From an uncultured Lachnospiraceae bacterium (GTDB lineage Bacteria; Bacillota; Clostridia; Lachnospirales; Lachnospiraceae): a stretch of DNA of 64,000 bases. Made by a program: the position numbers and the translations under genes. The notes under the pieces were generated by a model. It did no database searches. It worked only from the letters and a program-made list of their open reading frames with translations, and was not told the origin of the DNA. The DNA lies in NCBI GenBank assembly GCA_947625465.1, contig CANQOK010000002.1, positions 107,575 through 171,574 on the forward strand. Reading direction: 5' to 3'. Below, piece by piece: positions 9,174 through 17,386 of this stretch (the stretch's first letter is position 1; every line of letters begins with the position of its first letter).

Positions 9174-9222
9174 GTGCCGGCCGATCTGTGCCCGGCCGGG
9201 GGCATTTATTATGTTTTTTATT
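9174..9222 (+). terminator. Probable terminator after the PAP2 gene
   Basis: GC-rich stem CCGGCCG (9177-9183) with CGGCCGG (9193-9199), followed by a T-rich stretch. The T-run begins several bases after the stem, so the call is moderate. Confidence 0.55.
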
Positions 9223-9247
9223 CTGCCAGCCATTCGCAAATTTACTC

Positions 9248-9276
9248 TTGACTTTTAAAATGAGATGTTTTATAAT
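9248..9276 (+). promoter_or_regulatory. Sigma-A promoter upstream of the Rpn-like gene
   Basis: TTGACT (9248-9253), 17-bp spacer, perfect TATAAT (9271-9276). A second TTGACT/TATAAT pair with 16-bp spacing lies at 9393-9420, but its start point would leave almost no leader before the AGGAGG at 9427. The rest of the gap 9277-9436 is very AT-rich and shows no gene. Confidence 0.65.
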
Positions 9277-9436
9277 GTATATCACATTTAGTTAGTATTT
9301 GGTTTCTTAACTTTATTTCATGGTCTCGTTTTATTTTATAGATGATGCATGGTATGCTTTAAAAATGCTGCTATAATTATTATATTTTACCGTTGACTTT
9401 ATTTTATAAATATATATAATAAAGATAGGAGGCTAC

Positions 9437-10417
9437 ATGTACCAATCAGAAAGTTTATACCGCAATCTGCAGGCCGCCGGCGATATGGCATCTTATGATG
9501 AACATGTAAAACAGATCTTATCCGAGAAGCGCGTACTGGCACATATCCTGACCGGCGCAGTGCCGGAATTTGAAGACATGGAGCCTGATGACGTGGTCCC
9601 GCTCATTGATACGCCGGCCGTATCCGGCATCCCTCTTGATCCTGGCATGACAGGTTCCATGATCATCGGAAATAATACGGAGAACACGATTGCCGGAGAA
9701 GGGACTGTTACCTTTGATGTCTTCTCTTCCGTCCTCGCTCCTACCCGTTTGATCGGAACATATCAGAAGATGTATGTGGATGTGGAGGCACAGAAGGATC
9801 CCTCTCCCGGCTACCGGATCGTATACCGGGGCTCCTACTATGACTCCCGTATGATCTCTTTTCAGAAGGACAGGGACTTTACCGGTTCCGACTACGATTC
9901 CCTGAAAAAGGTCTGTTCCATATGGCTGATCCTGGATGCGCCTAAGCGGCTTGCCAACACGATCAGCCAGTATGAATTAGAAGGCTCCGCCATATATGGA
10001 CAGTCTGCAGGTATTGAGAAATGCGACCTAATGCGAATCATTGTGATCGGGCTGCCGGGGAAGTGTCCGGCGGAGTCAGAGACGCCGCCCCTTCTCCGTC
10101 TGCTCTGGACACTGTTTACGACAGAGCTGACATTTGAAAAAAAGAGAGAAATTTTAGAAACAGAATTTGGGATTTCCATGAAACCGAGAATAGAAAAGGA
10201 GATGAAAGAGATGTGTAATTGGAGTGAAGCAATCTTACAGCGCGGCGTTAGTCTTGGCACAGAGCGCGGCATTGAAATCGGCACGGAGCGCGGCATTGAG
10301 ATTGGCGCAAACCGTACAAAATTAGAAACTGCCAAGGCACTGATCGGACTGCTGCCCATCGAAGTGATCGCGGAAAAGATCGGGCTGTCTCCGGAGACCG
10401 TATCCGGGCTGAAGTAA
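9437..10417 (+). CDS. Rpn-family / PDDEXK_2 recombination-promoting nuclease
   Basis: Resembles the Rpn group of PD-(D/E)xK nucleases, often labelled putative transposase nuclease, whose E. coli members stimulate recA-independent recombination. The nuclease core reads FDVFSSV (Asp 94) followed by VDVEAQK (Glu 117, Gln 119, Lys 120), the D...ExQ arrangement of this clade. The C-terminal third is helical and carries near-identical copies of GTERGIEI (a 24-bp duplication at about 10255-10310) before a short helix-turn-helix-like tail. AGGAGG precedes the ATG. These genes are usually multi-copy and horizontally mobile. No adjacent transposon ends were seen. Confidence 0.75.
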   Translation: MYQSESLYRNLQAAGDMASYDEHVKQILSEKRVLAHILTGAVPEFEDMEPDDVVPLIDTPAVSGIPLDPGMTGSMIIGNNTENTIAGEGTVTFDVFSSVLAPTRLIGTYQKMYVDVEAQKDPSPGYRIVYRGSYYDSRMISFQKDRDFTGSDYDSLKKVCSIWLILDAPKRLANTISQYELEGSAIYGQSAGIEKCDLMRIIVIGLPGKCPAESETPPLLRLLWTLFTTELTFEKKREILETEFGISMKPRIEKEMKEMCNWSEAILQRGVSLGTERGIEIGTERGIEIGANRTKLETAKALIGLLPIEVIAEKIGLSPETVSGLK

Positions 10418-10475
10418 CAGCCTGATCCGTCCGAGGATGCAGAACTACCGTTTAACGGGCTTTGACAAAACCCTT

Positions 10476-10892
10476 TTACAGCAGTTTCTGCACCTTTTCC
10501 GCCAGCTCCTGCAGATATTCCGTATCCGCCTTGCCTTCCTTCCAGAATCCGATGGCATGGTCGTTATGATACCGCGGGATCATGTGCAGATGAAAATGGA
10601 AGACCGTCTGGCCCGCATCCGTCCCATTATTCTGGATCAGATTAAACCCGTCACAACCGGTCGCCTCTTTCAGCGCGGCTGCAACCTTCTTCGCCAGCAG
10701 CAGCACCTTTGCCGCAACAGCATCATCCAGTTCAAACAAATTGGCATAGTGTTCCTTCGGCAGCAGCAGCGCATGACCCTTCGTAGCCGGGCCAATGTCA
10801 AAGATCACCCGGAATTCAGCGTCCTCGTACAATGTCACAGACGGAATCTCCCCATTCGCGATCTTACAAAAAATACAATTAGAATCTTTCAT
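10476..10892 (-). CDS. HIT-family nucleotide hydrolase (Hint-like)
   Basis: Histidine-triad protein that hydrolyses nucleoside phosphoramidates or adenylated products in the cytoplasm. The N terminus has the zinc-binding CIFC pair seen in many HIT proteins, followed by VIFDIGPATKGHALLLPKEH. The signature HFHLHMIP is near residue 100, with the catalytic central histidine. Length of 138 residues is typical. ATG 10892 is preferred because GGAGG lies 5 nt upstream. It is 12 bp downstream of the rhomboid gene, probably co-transcribed. Confidence 0.92.
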   Translation of the reverse strand: MKDSNCIFCKIANGEIPSVTLYEDAEFRVIFDIGPATKGHALLLPKEHYANLFELDDAVAAKVLLLAKKVAAALKEATGCDGFNLIQNNGTDAGQTVFHFHLHMIPRYHNDHAIGFWKEGKADTEYLQELAEKVQKLL

Positions 10893-10904
10893 AATAACCT
10901 CCAT

Positions 10905-11549
10905 TCAATCTTTTCTCTTCCATATTCTCGGCAGCAGCAACAGAACCGTAATGACGCAGCCGCCGATCAGGCCGGCTATATGCGCCGTATAGTCCACGTT
11001 TTTCGTGTAAAATCCGTCCGCGATCATCAAAACGGCAATAAAGAGCACCCGCTGGATAAAACCGTCCCGGATCCGTTCCCGATTGATCAGCAGCACAACG
11101 ATCATCGCGCCCAGGATTCCGAAAATAGCGCCGGACGCGCCCGCGCTGGAGACGGATTCTCCCATCTGCCGATACCAGAGACAGCTTCCGAGAGAAGCCG
11201 CAAGTCCGCTTCCCAGATAAATGATCAAAAACCGGATGCTGCCGATCCCATGCTCGAAATAAAATCCCAGCGCTCCCAGCATCAGCATATTGTTGATCAG
11301 ATGCTCAATCCCGAAATGCAAAAACATACAGGTAAAGAGCCGATAATACGCACCCTGCTCAAAAACGGCCTGCCACTCTGCCACTCCGTATGTATATAAC
11401 CTGTCGCCGCCCGTTTCCGGCGCAAACAGATCGGAGATCAAAAAAACAAGCACATTGAGCCCGATCAGAACGATCGTAACTGCAGGATATTGATTCAGCT
11501 TTCTTTTTAACTGCGTTGCAGACTCATTCATGGCGATCCTCTGGTTCAT
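10905..11549 (-). CDS. Rhomboid-family intramembrane serine protease
   Basis: A six-span membrane protease of 214 residues. The catalytic serine is in GASGAIFG (Ser 139) and the catalytic histidine in AHIAGL (about His 190). The HLINNM block in the second span supplies the oxyanion asparagine. Arrangement and size match minimal bacterial rhomboids such as GlpG without the N-terminal cytoplasmic domain. Two starts are possible: ATG 11549 after AAAGGACAGG, or ATG 11531 after AGAGGA; both leave all spans intact. Substrate unknown. Leads a two-gene unit with the HIT protein and is divergent from the DUF885 lipoprotein gene. Confidence 0.9.
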   Translation of the reverse strand: MNQRIAMNESATQLKRKLNQYPAVTIVLIGLNVLVFLISDLFAPETGGDRLYTYGVAEWQAVFEQGAYYRLFTCMFLHFGIEHLINNMLMLGALGFYFEHGIGSIRFLIIYLGSGLAASLGSCLWYRQMGESVSSAGASGAIFGILGAMIVVLLINRERIRDGFIQRVLFIAVLMIADGFYTKNVDYTAHIAGLIGGCVITVLLLLPRIWKRKD

Positions 11550-11616
11550 TTAAAATCCTGTCCTTTAGTATACCATTATAAACCCTGTTTCACAACTTAT
11601 AATTTCAATTTTTGCA

Positions 11617-11645
11617 TTGATTTCATAAAAGGCGGAAGATATAAT
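11617..11645 (+). promoter_or_regulatory. Sigma-A promoter for the DUF885 lipoprotein gene
   Basis: TTGATT (11617-11622), 17-bp spacer, TATAAT (11640-11645). The leader to the ATG at 11738 is about 85 nt. Confidence 0.65.
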
Positions 11646-11737
11646 ACAGGTACGGCGGCCTTGTTTTCGCATAAACGCTTATTTTGTACATACACTATAG
11701 CAGGATTGGATTTTCAGATAGGAGTAAGAATAATAAG

Positions 11738-13567
11738 ATGAAGAAGAAACGGAACCTATGGGGAAAAATAGTTTGCATCATTCTGAGCGTATGCCTGCTT
11801 CTGACCGGCTGCGGCGGAAGCACAGGCACGGAACTGCCGCCGCAGAACCTTGTGCCGGATACGACGACGGCGCCTTTCGACAATCTGCAGGAGCTTCCGG
11901 TAAAAAATACCTATGCGGAATATAAGACTTTTTCGGAATTTACGGACGCCATGTTCCGGAAAGAAATTTCCGGTTCCACCCTGAATATGCACTATACGCT
12001 GGCGCACCCGGAGAATTATGGGATCAGCCGCGGCAGCGCCGCATTGTTTAAAAACTCCATTACCGATTTTGAGACGATCCGGCAGACTTATGTGGATTAT
12101 CTTGCCAAAGTCTGCTCTTTCGACTACGCTTCTCTGACAAAACAGGAGCAGCTGGTCTATGATATGCTGGTTTACGATCTGAAGCAGGAGCTTGCCGCCT
12201 CCGACAATATGCTCTATACTCCCCTGTTGGGGCCTACTACGGGAATCAATGCGCAGCTTCCGTTCCTGCTGGCGGAATACCGGTTTTATGAGGAGGCCGA
12301 CATCACTGACTATCTCACCATGCTGCCTACGGTTTCCGATTATTTTGCCGAGATCCTCCGGCTGGAGAAGATGAAATCGGAGGCCGGCCTGTTTATGTCC
12401 GATACGACGGCAGACGCCATCATCAGTCAATGTAACTCCTTTATCCAAAACCCGAACGACAATCTGCTGCTCACCTCCTTTTCGGGACGGATGGAAGAGA
12501 TTGACTGGCTGGATGCCGAAAAAAAAGCAGCCTATACCAAGCAAAACAAAGAAGCGGTTCTGCAATCCGTACTTCCGGCCTATCAGAATCTAATCGACGG
12601 GCTCACCCAATTAAAAGGAACCGGAAAAAATCAGACGACCGGGCTGGCCGCTCTGCCTGCCGGAAAAGACTATTATCAATATCTGGTAAATTGCGCTACC
12701 GGATGCAATCTGTCGGTTTCGGAACTGCAGAAAGAACTTGAAGATATGGTAACAGCAAATCTGCGGGAGATCATTACCATTTCTTCCAAAAATCCTGAAA
12801 TCCTCAAAGATATCGACAATCTCAGCCTGCCCATTACAGAGCCCGACGCCTGCCTTACGGATTTACAGGAAAAGATTCAGGCAGATTTTCCGGAAGGTCC
12901 TGAGACGCATTATGAAGTTAAGTATGTTTCTGAAGCACTGAAAGAGCACATGAGTCCGGCCTTTTATTTAACCCCGCCGATTGACGCGCCCGAAGATAAT
13001 GTCATTTACATCAATCCGGGCAATTCAGCCCAGACAAACCAGACACTTTACGCGACCCTGGCGCACGAAGGATATCCCGGACACCTGTATCAGATTACAT
13101 ACTTCAGCCAGACCAACCCCGCTCTGGTCCGCAATCTTTTAAACTATCCCGGTTATGTAGAAGGCTGGGCGACCTATGTAGAATGTCTTTCCTATGAATA
13201 CAGCGGCGCTGATCCGACAGCAGCAAGAATCTTTCAGTTAGACACCACCTATTCCCTCGGTCTGTATTCCCTGGTGGATATCGGCGTAAATTATGAGGGC
13301 TGGACGCAAAAGGATACAGCTGCCTTTCTGTCCGCCTACGGTATAACCGACCAGGATACCATAAAGAAAATTTTTGACACCATGGTAGCGGAGCCTTCCA
13401 ATTATTTAAGCTACAGCGTCGGCTGTATGCAGTTTATGAAACTGCGGGATGCTGTGGCTGAGCAGCAGGGAGACGCCTTTTCCCTGAAAAAATTCCATAA
13501 AGCCATTCTGGATATCGGGCCCGCGCCTTTTTCGATCATAGAAAAATATCTGCCCGACTTCCTGTAA
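11738..13567 (+). CDS. DUF885-family lipoprotein, putative metallopeptidase
   Basis: Surface lipoprotein with a type II signal peptide: basic MKKKRNLWGK, a hydrophobic core, and lipobox LLTGC with the acylated Cys near residue 24. The body matches the DUF885 family. The late motif HEGYPGH (His 443, Glu 444, His 449), followed by EGWATYVE (Glu 475), gives the zinc ligands and catalytic glutamate of a gluzincin-like site with a longer HExxxxH spacing. The role is probably peptide or peptidoglycan-fragment hydrolysis outside the membrane; this is family inference. The ATG at 11738 places the lipobox correctly. An upstream in-frame ATG at 11684 would add 18 non-signal residues. Confidence 0.82.
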   Translation: MKKKRNLWGKIVCIILSVCLLLTGCGGSTGTELPPQNLVPDTTTAPFDNLQELPVKNTYAEYKTFSEFTDAMFRKEISGSTLNMHYTLAHPENYGISRGSAALFKNSITDFETIRQTYVDYLAKVCSFDYASLTKQEQLVYDMLVYDLKQELAASDNMLYTPLLGPTTGINAQLPFLLAEYRFYEEADITDYLTMLPTVSDYFAEILRLEKMKSEAGLFMSDTTADAIISQCNSFIQNPNDNLLLTSFSGRMEEIDWLDAEKKAAYTKQNKEAVLQSVLPAYQNLIDGLTQLKGTGKNQTTGLAALPAGKDYYQYLVNCATGCNLSVSELQKELEDMVTANLREIITISSKNPEILKDIDNLSLPITEPDACLTDLQEKIQADFPEGPETHYEVKYVSEALKEHMSPAFYLTPPIDAPEDNVIYINPGNSAQTNQTLYATLAHEGYPGHLYQITYFSQTNPALVRNLLNYPGYVEGWATYVECLSYEYSGADPTAARIFQLDTTYSLGLYSLVDIGVNYEGWTQKDTAAFLSAYGITDQDTIKKIFDTMVAEPSNYLSYSVGCMQFMKLRDAVAEQQGDAFSLKKFHKAILDIGPAPFSIIEKYLPDFL

Positions 13568-13645
13568 AGAAAAAAGCGTTCCATAACCGCTTTCCCGCCC
13601 GTTTCAGAGATCCCCTCTGCCGCAGGATATGGTCATGGAACGCTT
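13568..13645 (-). terminator. Terminator of the feo operon (long-loop inverted repeat)
   Basis: 11-bp perfect arms (13574-13584 and 13635-13645, AAGCGTTCCAT and its complement) enclose a 50-nt loop. Read on the minus strand the stem ends in a T-run, so it should stop feo transcription. On the plus strand the tail is only weakly T-rich. Confidence 0.6.
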
Positions 13646-13657
13646 CGTATTTATGTT

Positions 13658-13834
13658 TTATTGTTTTCCGCCCACCTCAGTTTTAGTACGGTTGGCAGAC
13701 ATATGACAGCCGTGGCAGGCGGCGCAGTTCCCGCCGCAGATCGGGCTTTTCCCCTGCTTTTTATCCCGGCACATACTCCAGATCACCAGGATCACCAGCG
13801 CCAATATGATCAAAGCTGCAACCACAGTCCCCAT
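13658..13834 (-). CDS. FeoB-associated Cys-rich membrane protein
   Basis: 58-residue protein with one N-terminal membrane span (residues 4-20), then a basic stretch and a cysteine/histidine cluster CGGNCAACHGCH (about 33-44). This is the pattern of the small FeoB-associated Cys-rich proteins that accompany FeoB in Clostridia. It probably helps ferrous iron entry or delivery at the membrane; biochemical detail is unknown. AGGAAAGGAAG precedes the ATG, and the gene starts 17 bp after the feoB stop, so it is the last gene of the feo operon. Confidence 0.88.
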   Translation of the reverse strand: MGTVVAALIILALVILVIWSMCRDKKQGKSPICGGNCAACHGCHMSANRTKTEVGGKQ

Positions 13835-13851
13835 TTCTGAAACTTCCTTTC

Positions 13852-16254
13852 CTATTTTTCCAAAACAACCTTCGTTTTCAATACATTGCTTTCCTTATAC
13901 GGTCTTACCAGCAGATAAATCAGGCCCGCCAGCAATAAAACTGCCGCCACGGTTCCGATTCCAAAGGCACCTGTCGTAAATACGCTGCCGATCTGATATA
14001 CGATCAGCGCGATAATGTAAGCAAATACACACTGATAACCGATTGCGAACCAGAACCATTTGATATTATTCATCTCCCGCTTGATCGCGCCCATAGCCGC
14101 GAAGCAGGGAGCGCACAACAGGTTAAAGATCAGGAAGGAGTACCCTGCCAGTCTTGTCATCGCCTGGAAATCCAGTACGCCGAATACGCCGACTACCTCT
14201 TCCTTTGCGACCAGTCCCATGACGGTTGCTACCGTTGCCGTAGACTCGCCGAAGCCAAGCGGCGCAAAGATCCATTTAATGGCGTTTCCGACCTTGCCTA
14301 AGATACTGTCCGCCAGATCCATATCCGGGTTAAATCCAAATCCGCTTCCGATATCTCCGAACACAGAGCCGGCCCAGATCACGATGGAGGATAATAAGAT
14401 GATGGTTCCGGCCTTCTTGATAAAGGACCAGCCTCTTTCCCACATGCTTCTCAAAATATTTCCCGGCGTAGGCCAGTGATAAGCAGGCAGTTCCATTACA
14501 AACGGCGCGGGATCCCCGGCAAACATCTTTGTTTTTTTCAAAATGATGCCGGAAACAACGATTGCCGCTACCCCCAGGAAATAAGCGCTGGGCGCTACCC
14601 ACCATGCGCCGCCAAACAGCGCCGCCGTGATCAGTGCAATGATCGGCAGCTTCGCGCCGCAGGGAATAAAAGTAGTCGTCATGATCGTCATTTTCCGATC
14701 TCTGTCATTTTCAATGGTACGGGAAGCCATAACGCCCGGCACCCCGCAGCCGGTACCGATAAGCATCGGGATAAAGGACTTTCCGGACAGACCGAACTTC
14801 CTGAAGATACGATCCATAATAAACGCGATCCTCGCCATATAGCCGCAGGATTCCAGGAACGCCAGGAAAATGAACAGTACCAGCATCTGCGGCACAAAGC
14901 CCAGTACAGCGCCCACGCCGGCAACGATCCCGTCTAAGATCAGGCCGGACAGCCATTCGGCACAATGGATCTTCTCTAACAGATTTCCGATCAGAACCGG
15001 AACGCCCGGCACCCATACGCCGTAATCCGCCGGATCCGGCGCGTCCGCATAAGCGCCTTCTTCATCTAACGGCAATACCTCCGCCAGATCAAATCCCGCT
15101 TCCGCCAGCGCGTCGCCGTAGGAACCATAGGCCTCATCAAACGCGCCGAAATCTCCGTCCGCGATCGCGCCCTGAAGTTCATCCGAACCGGTTACGCCTG
15201 CTGCCGCCGCCTGATCAACCATAGCGGCTACTTCCGCCGTAAAAATATTTTCTTCCGCGTATGCGTCATTTGCTTCCTCATAATCGCCGGAGCCGATCCC
15301 AAACAGATGCCAGCCGTCGCCGAAGACGCCGTCATTCGCCCAGTCGGTCGCCCAGGTTCCTACCGTTGTAACGGAAATATAGTAAACAATGATCATAACC
15401 ACCGCAAAGATCGGCAGCGCCAGGATCCGATTGGTCACGATCCGGTCGATCCGGTCCGAAACGGACATTTTTTCCCGACCCGCTTTTTTATAACAATCCG
15501 AAATGATAGAGGCAATATATTGATAGCGCTCATTGGTGATAATGCTTTCGGTATCATCATCCATTTCCTTCTCCGCCCTCGCGGAAATATCCTCTGCAGA
15601 AGGCGGATTTTCAATCAGCTCTCCGATCCGGTTATCCCGCTCAAACAGCTTGATCGCCATGAAGCGGCGCTGCTCCTCCGGAACATTCTCGATCCGTCCT
15701 TCGATCTCCTCCAGATAGGCTTCGACTGCTTCTGAAAATTTATGTACCCGCTGTCCCGCCTGCTTCGCGTTCGCGCATGCGACCGCTTTCTTTGCTGCCG
15801 CTTCGATGCCGGTTCCCTTTAACGCAGAAATCTCAACCACTTCACAGCCCAGCGCTTTGGACAGTTTGGAAACATTGATCTTATCTCCGTTTTTATTCAC
15901 CAGATCCATCATATTTACCGCCATTACCACCGGGATACCCAGTTCCAGCAGCTGTGTAGATAAATACAGATTCCGTTCCAGATTCATCCCGTCTACGATA
16001 TTTAAGATCGCGTCCGGTTTTTCGGCAACCAGATAATTCCTGGCTACCACTTCTTCCAGCGTATAGGGAGACAGCGAATAAATACCCGGCAGATCGACAA
16101 TCGTAACCGATTTATCTCCCTTCCATTTTCCTTCCTTTTTTTCTACTGTAACGCCGGGCCAGTTTCCCACAAACTGGTTAGAACCGGTCAGCGCGTTAAA
16201 TAATGTTGTTTTCCCGCAGTTTGGGTTTCCTGCTAATGCGATTCTTACTGACAT
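13852..16254 (-). CDS. feoB: FeoB ferrous iron transporter
   Basis: GTP-dependent Fe(II) importer in the cytoplasmic membrane. The N-terminal G domain has GNPNCGKTTL (9-18), the switch region NWPGVTVEKK, DLPG (about 54-57) and NMMD (G4). A helical GDI-like region follows, then two Gate domains with conserved CGVPG and a cysteine-rich GYMARIAF...IPMLIGTGCGVPG core. Between the first transmembrane segment and the first Gate block, about residues 300-415, there is an acidic, alanine-rich loop that looks extracytoplasmic and is not part of the E. coli protein. Total length is 800 residues. Second-last gene of feoA-feoA-feoB-Cys-rich protein. Confidence 0.96.
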   Translation of the reverse strand: MSVRIALAGNPNCGKTTLFNALTGSNQFVGNWPGVTVEKKEGKWKGDKSVTIVDLPGIYSLSPYTLEEVVARNYLVAEKPDAILNIVDGMNLERNLYLSTQLLELGIPVVMAVNMMDLVNKNGDKINVSKLSKALGCEVVEISALKGTGIEAAAKKAVACANAKQAGQRVHKFSEAVEAYLEEIEGRIENVPEEQRRFMAIKLFERDNRIGELIENPPSAEDISARAEKEMDDDTESIITNERYQYIASIISDCYKKAGREKMSVSDRIDRIVTNRILALPIFAVVMIIVYYISVTTVGTWATDWANDGVFGDGWHLFGIGSGDYEEANDAYAEENIFTAEVAAMVDQAAAAGVTGSDELQGAIADGDFGAFDEAYGSYGDALAEAGFDLAEVLPLDEEGAYADAPDPADYGVWVPGVPVLIGNLLEKIHCAEWLSGLILDGIVAGVGAVLGFVPQMLVLFIFLAFLESCGYMARIAFIMDRIFRKFGLSGKSFIPMLIGTGCGVPGVMASRTIENDRDRKMTIMTTTFIPCGAKLPIIALITAALFGGAWWVAPSAYFLGVAAIVVSGIILKKTKMFAGDPAPFVMELPAYHWPTPGNILRSMWERGWSFIKKAGTIILLSSIVIWAGSVFGDIGSGFGFNPDMDLADSILGKVGNAIKWIFAPLGFGESTATVATVMGLVAKEEVVGVFGVLDFQAMTRLAGYSFLIFNLLCAPCFAAMGAIKREMNNIKWFWFAIGYQCVFAYIIALIVYQIGSVFTTGAFGIGTVAAVLLLAGLIYLLVRPYKESNVLKTKVVLEK

Positions 16255-16269
16255 GTTCCTGTTTCCTTT

Positions 16270-16491
16270 CTACTCTACCGTTATCATTTCCGCGTCCGCT
16301 TTCCGAAGCGATAATTCATACCCACGCACCGTAACCTCGATCGGATCGCCCAGCGGGGCAACCTTACGCACATAGATCTCTGTGCCTTTCGTAATGCCCA
16401 TATCCATGATCCTTCGTTTTACAGCGCCTTCGCCTGTAATTTTTGCGACGCGGACGGTTTTGCCGCATGGCGTTTCTTTTAAAGTTCCCAT
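16270..16491 (-). CDS. feoA: FeoA-like SH3 protein (second copy in operon)
   Basis: 73-residue beta-barrel FeoA protein with the family pattern (AKITGEG)...RRIMDMGITKGTEI...GDPIEVTVRGYELSLRKADAEMI. FeoA proteins bind and modulate FeoB in the cytoplasm. It lies 15 bp upstream of feoB and 24 bp after another FeoA-like gene. Having two FeoA proteins ahead of FeoB is common in Clostridia and suggests two regulatory partners. Confidence 0.93.
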   Translation of the reverse strand: MGTLKETPCGKTVRVAKITGEGAVKRRIMDMGITKGTEIYVRKVAPLGDPIEVTVRGYELSLRKADAEMITVE

Positions 16492-16515
16492 AGCCGTTTC
16501 CTTTCCGATCCCAGG

Positions 16516-16725
16516 TTATACCATTATTTTGTTTGCCATTTCCTTTGAGATGGCAATTCGGGATTCCTTAATGTTCACGATCACATTCCCGTTCATAACC
16601 GACACCATTTTTACAATCGAGCCGTTTACGAATCCGAGTGACTCCAGATATCTGCGAACATCCTCCTTGCCTCCCACTTTTTTGATACTGCTTTCTTCGC
16701 CGTTTTTCATCATGGTTAAAGGCAT
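16516..16725 (-). CDS. FeoA-like SH3 protein (first copy in operon)
   Basis: 69-residue FeoA-domain protein. RRYLESLGFVNGSIVKMVSV and the ending IAISKEMANKIMV match the family, though it lacks the usual GxP in the middle strand (here NGNVIVNI). It is more diverged than the second copy. It is the first gene after the palindrome-bearing promoter and is preceded by AAAGGAGG. Confidence 0.88.
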   Translation of the reverse strand: MPLTMMKNGEESSIKKVGGKEDVRRYLESLGFVNGSIVKMVSVMNGNVIVNIKESRIAISKEMANKIMV

Positions 16726-16775
16726 TTTAATCCCTCCTTTTGTCTGAGAATCCTGCTTTATTTTTCCTTTCGCAT

Positions 16776-16793
16776 AGTTAGTATATGCTAACT
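16776..16793. promoter_or_regulatory. Palindromic operator over the feo promoter (DtxR/IdeR-like)
   Basis: AGTTAG-TATATG-CTAACT, an 18-bp near-perfect dyad. It overlaps the -10 element of the feo promoter. The shape resembles DtxR/IdeR boxes, and the divergent gene encodes a DtxR-family regulator whose own promoter has a matching dyad. Confidence 0.75.
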
Positions 16794-16808
16794 CTTAAAA
16801 CTTGTCAA
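16780..16808 (-). promoter_or_regulatory. Sigma-A promoter of the feo operon
   Basis: On the minus strand TTGACA (16803-16808), exactly 17 bp, TATACT (16780-16785). The 18-bp dyad covers the -10. Confidence 0.8.
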
Positions 16809-16848
16809 GCCATATTTTAAAAAAATTATCCGCAAAAATATTATTTTC

Positions 16849-16877
16849 TTGAAGAAAATGAGCAGTTATGGTATGAT
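16849..16877 (+). promoter_or_regulatory. Sigma-A promoter of the DtxR-family regulator gene
   Basis: TTGAAG (16849-16854), 17-bp spacer, TATGAT (16872-16877). Confidence 0.7.
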
Positions 16878-16882
16878 AACTG
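16863..16882. promoter_or_regulatory. Second palindromic operator, at the regulator's own promoter
   Basis: CAGTTAT-GGTATG-ATAACTG, perfect 7-bp arms. Its 18-bp core AGTTA-N8-TAACT matches the feo operator, including a shared TATG in the centre. It covers the -10 of the regulator gene, suggesting autoregulation. Confidence 0.72.
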
Positions 16883-16940
16883 CATAGAGATAACTTACAG
16901 GAATCGGAATCGAATTGGATTATTAGAGAGGGTTTACGGC

Positions 16941-17312
16941 ATGAAAACACAGGAATCTCCGGAAGATTACTTAGAGGCGATCTATCTGATCATCAAGACC
17001 ACCGGCGATGTGCGTTCCATCGACATTGCCAACCATTTCGGCTATTCCAAAGCCAGCGTCAGCGTTGCCATGAAGAAGCTGCGGGAGCGCGGCTATATTA
17101 CCATGGACCATTCCGGCAGGATCACGCTGACGAACAGCGGGCTGGAAACTGCCGCTAAAGTTTATGAACGGCATGAGGTTCTGACTCGGTTTTTGGTCGC
17201 GCTGCATGTAGACGAGAAAACGGCGGCCGCCGACGCCTGCCGCATGGAGCATATTTTATCGGAAGAGAGCTTTCAGGCGATCCGGAAATGGACAAATCGC
17301 CTGGAGAATTAA
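16941..17312 (+). CDS. DtxR/MntR-family metal-dependent transcriptional regulator
   Basis: 123-residue DNA-binding protein. A winged helix occupies about residues 5-65 (ESPEDYLEAIYLI, then SIDIANHFGYSKASVSVAMKKLRERGYI), followed by the dimerisation/metal segment with ERHEVLTRFL and CRMEHILSEESFQAI. It lacks the C-terminal SH3 domain of DtxR and so resembles MntR and short clostridial Fe regulators. It is divergent from feoAAB, and both promoters carry the same dyad, so it most likely represses ferrous iron uptake and itself when metal is plentiful. Fe(II) rather than Mn(II) as co-repressor is inferred from the feo neighbour. Confidence 0.9.
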   Translation: MKTQESPEDYLEAIYLIIKTTGDVRSIDIANHFGYSKASVSVAMKKLRERGYITMDHSGRITLTNSGLETAAKVYERHEVLTRFLVALHVDEKTAAADACRMEHILSEESFQAIRKWTNRLEN

Positions 17313-17360
17313 AAAAAACGACTGCAGATATCATTTTCTCCTGCAGCCGTTCTTTATTTT
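17311..17360. terminator. Bidirectional terminator between the DtxR gene and the coiled-coil gene
   Basis: 11-bp arms with one mismatch (17317-17327 with 17341-17351, core CTGCAG). A-run on the left and T-rich run on the right, so it can act on both converging transcripts. Confidence 0.82.
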
Positions 17361-17386
17361 TAAGTTAGCCTACACAAACTCTTCCG

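Noticed and set aside
10437..11399. 320-codon open frame on the plus strand
   Set aside because: It is antisense to the HIT and rhomboid genes, which have clear motifs and ribosome sites. The composition (His/Arg/Gln-rich) is that of a shadow frame.
13568..13645. Structured regulatory RNA between the DUF885 gene and feo
   Set aside because: One pair of 11-bp arms with a poly-T run on the feo side is adequately explained as a terminator.
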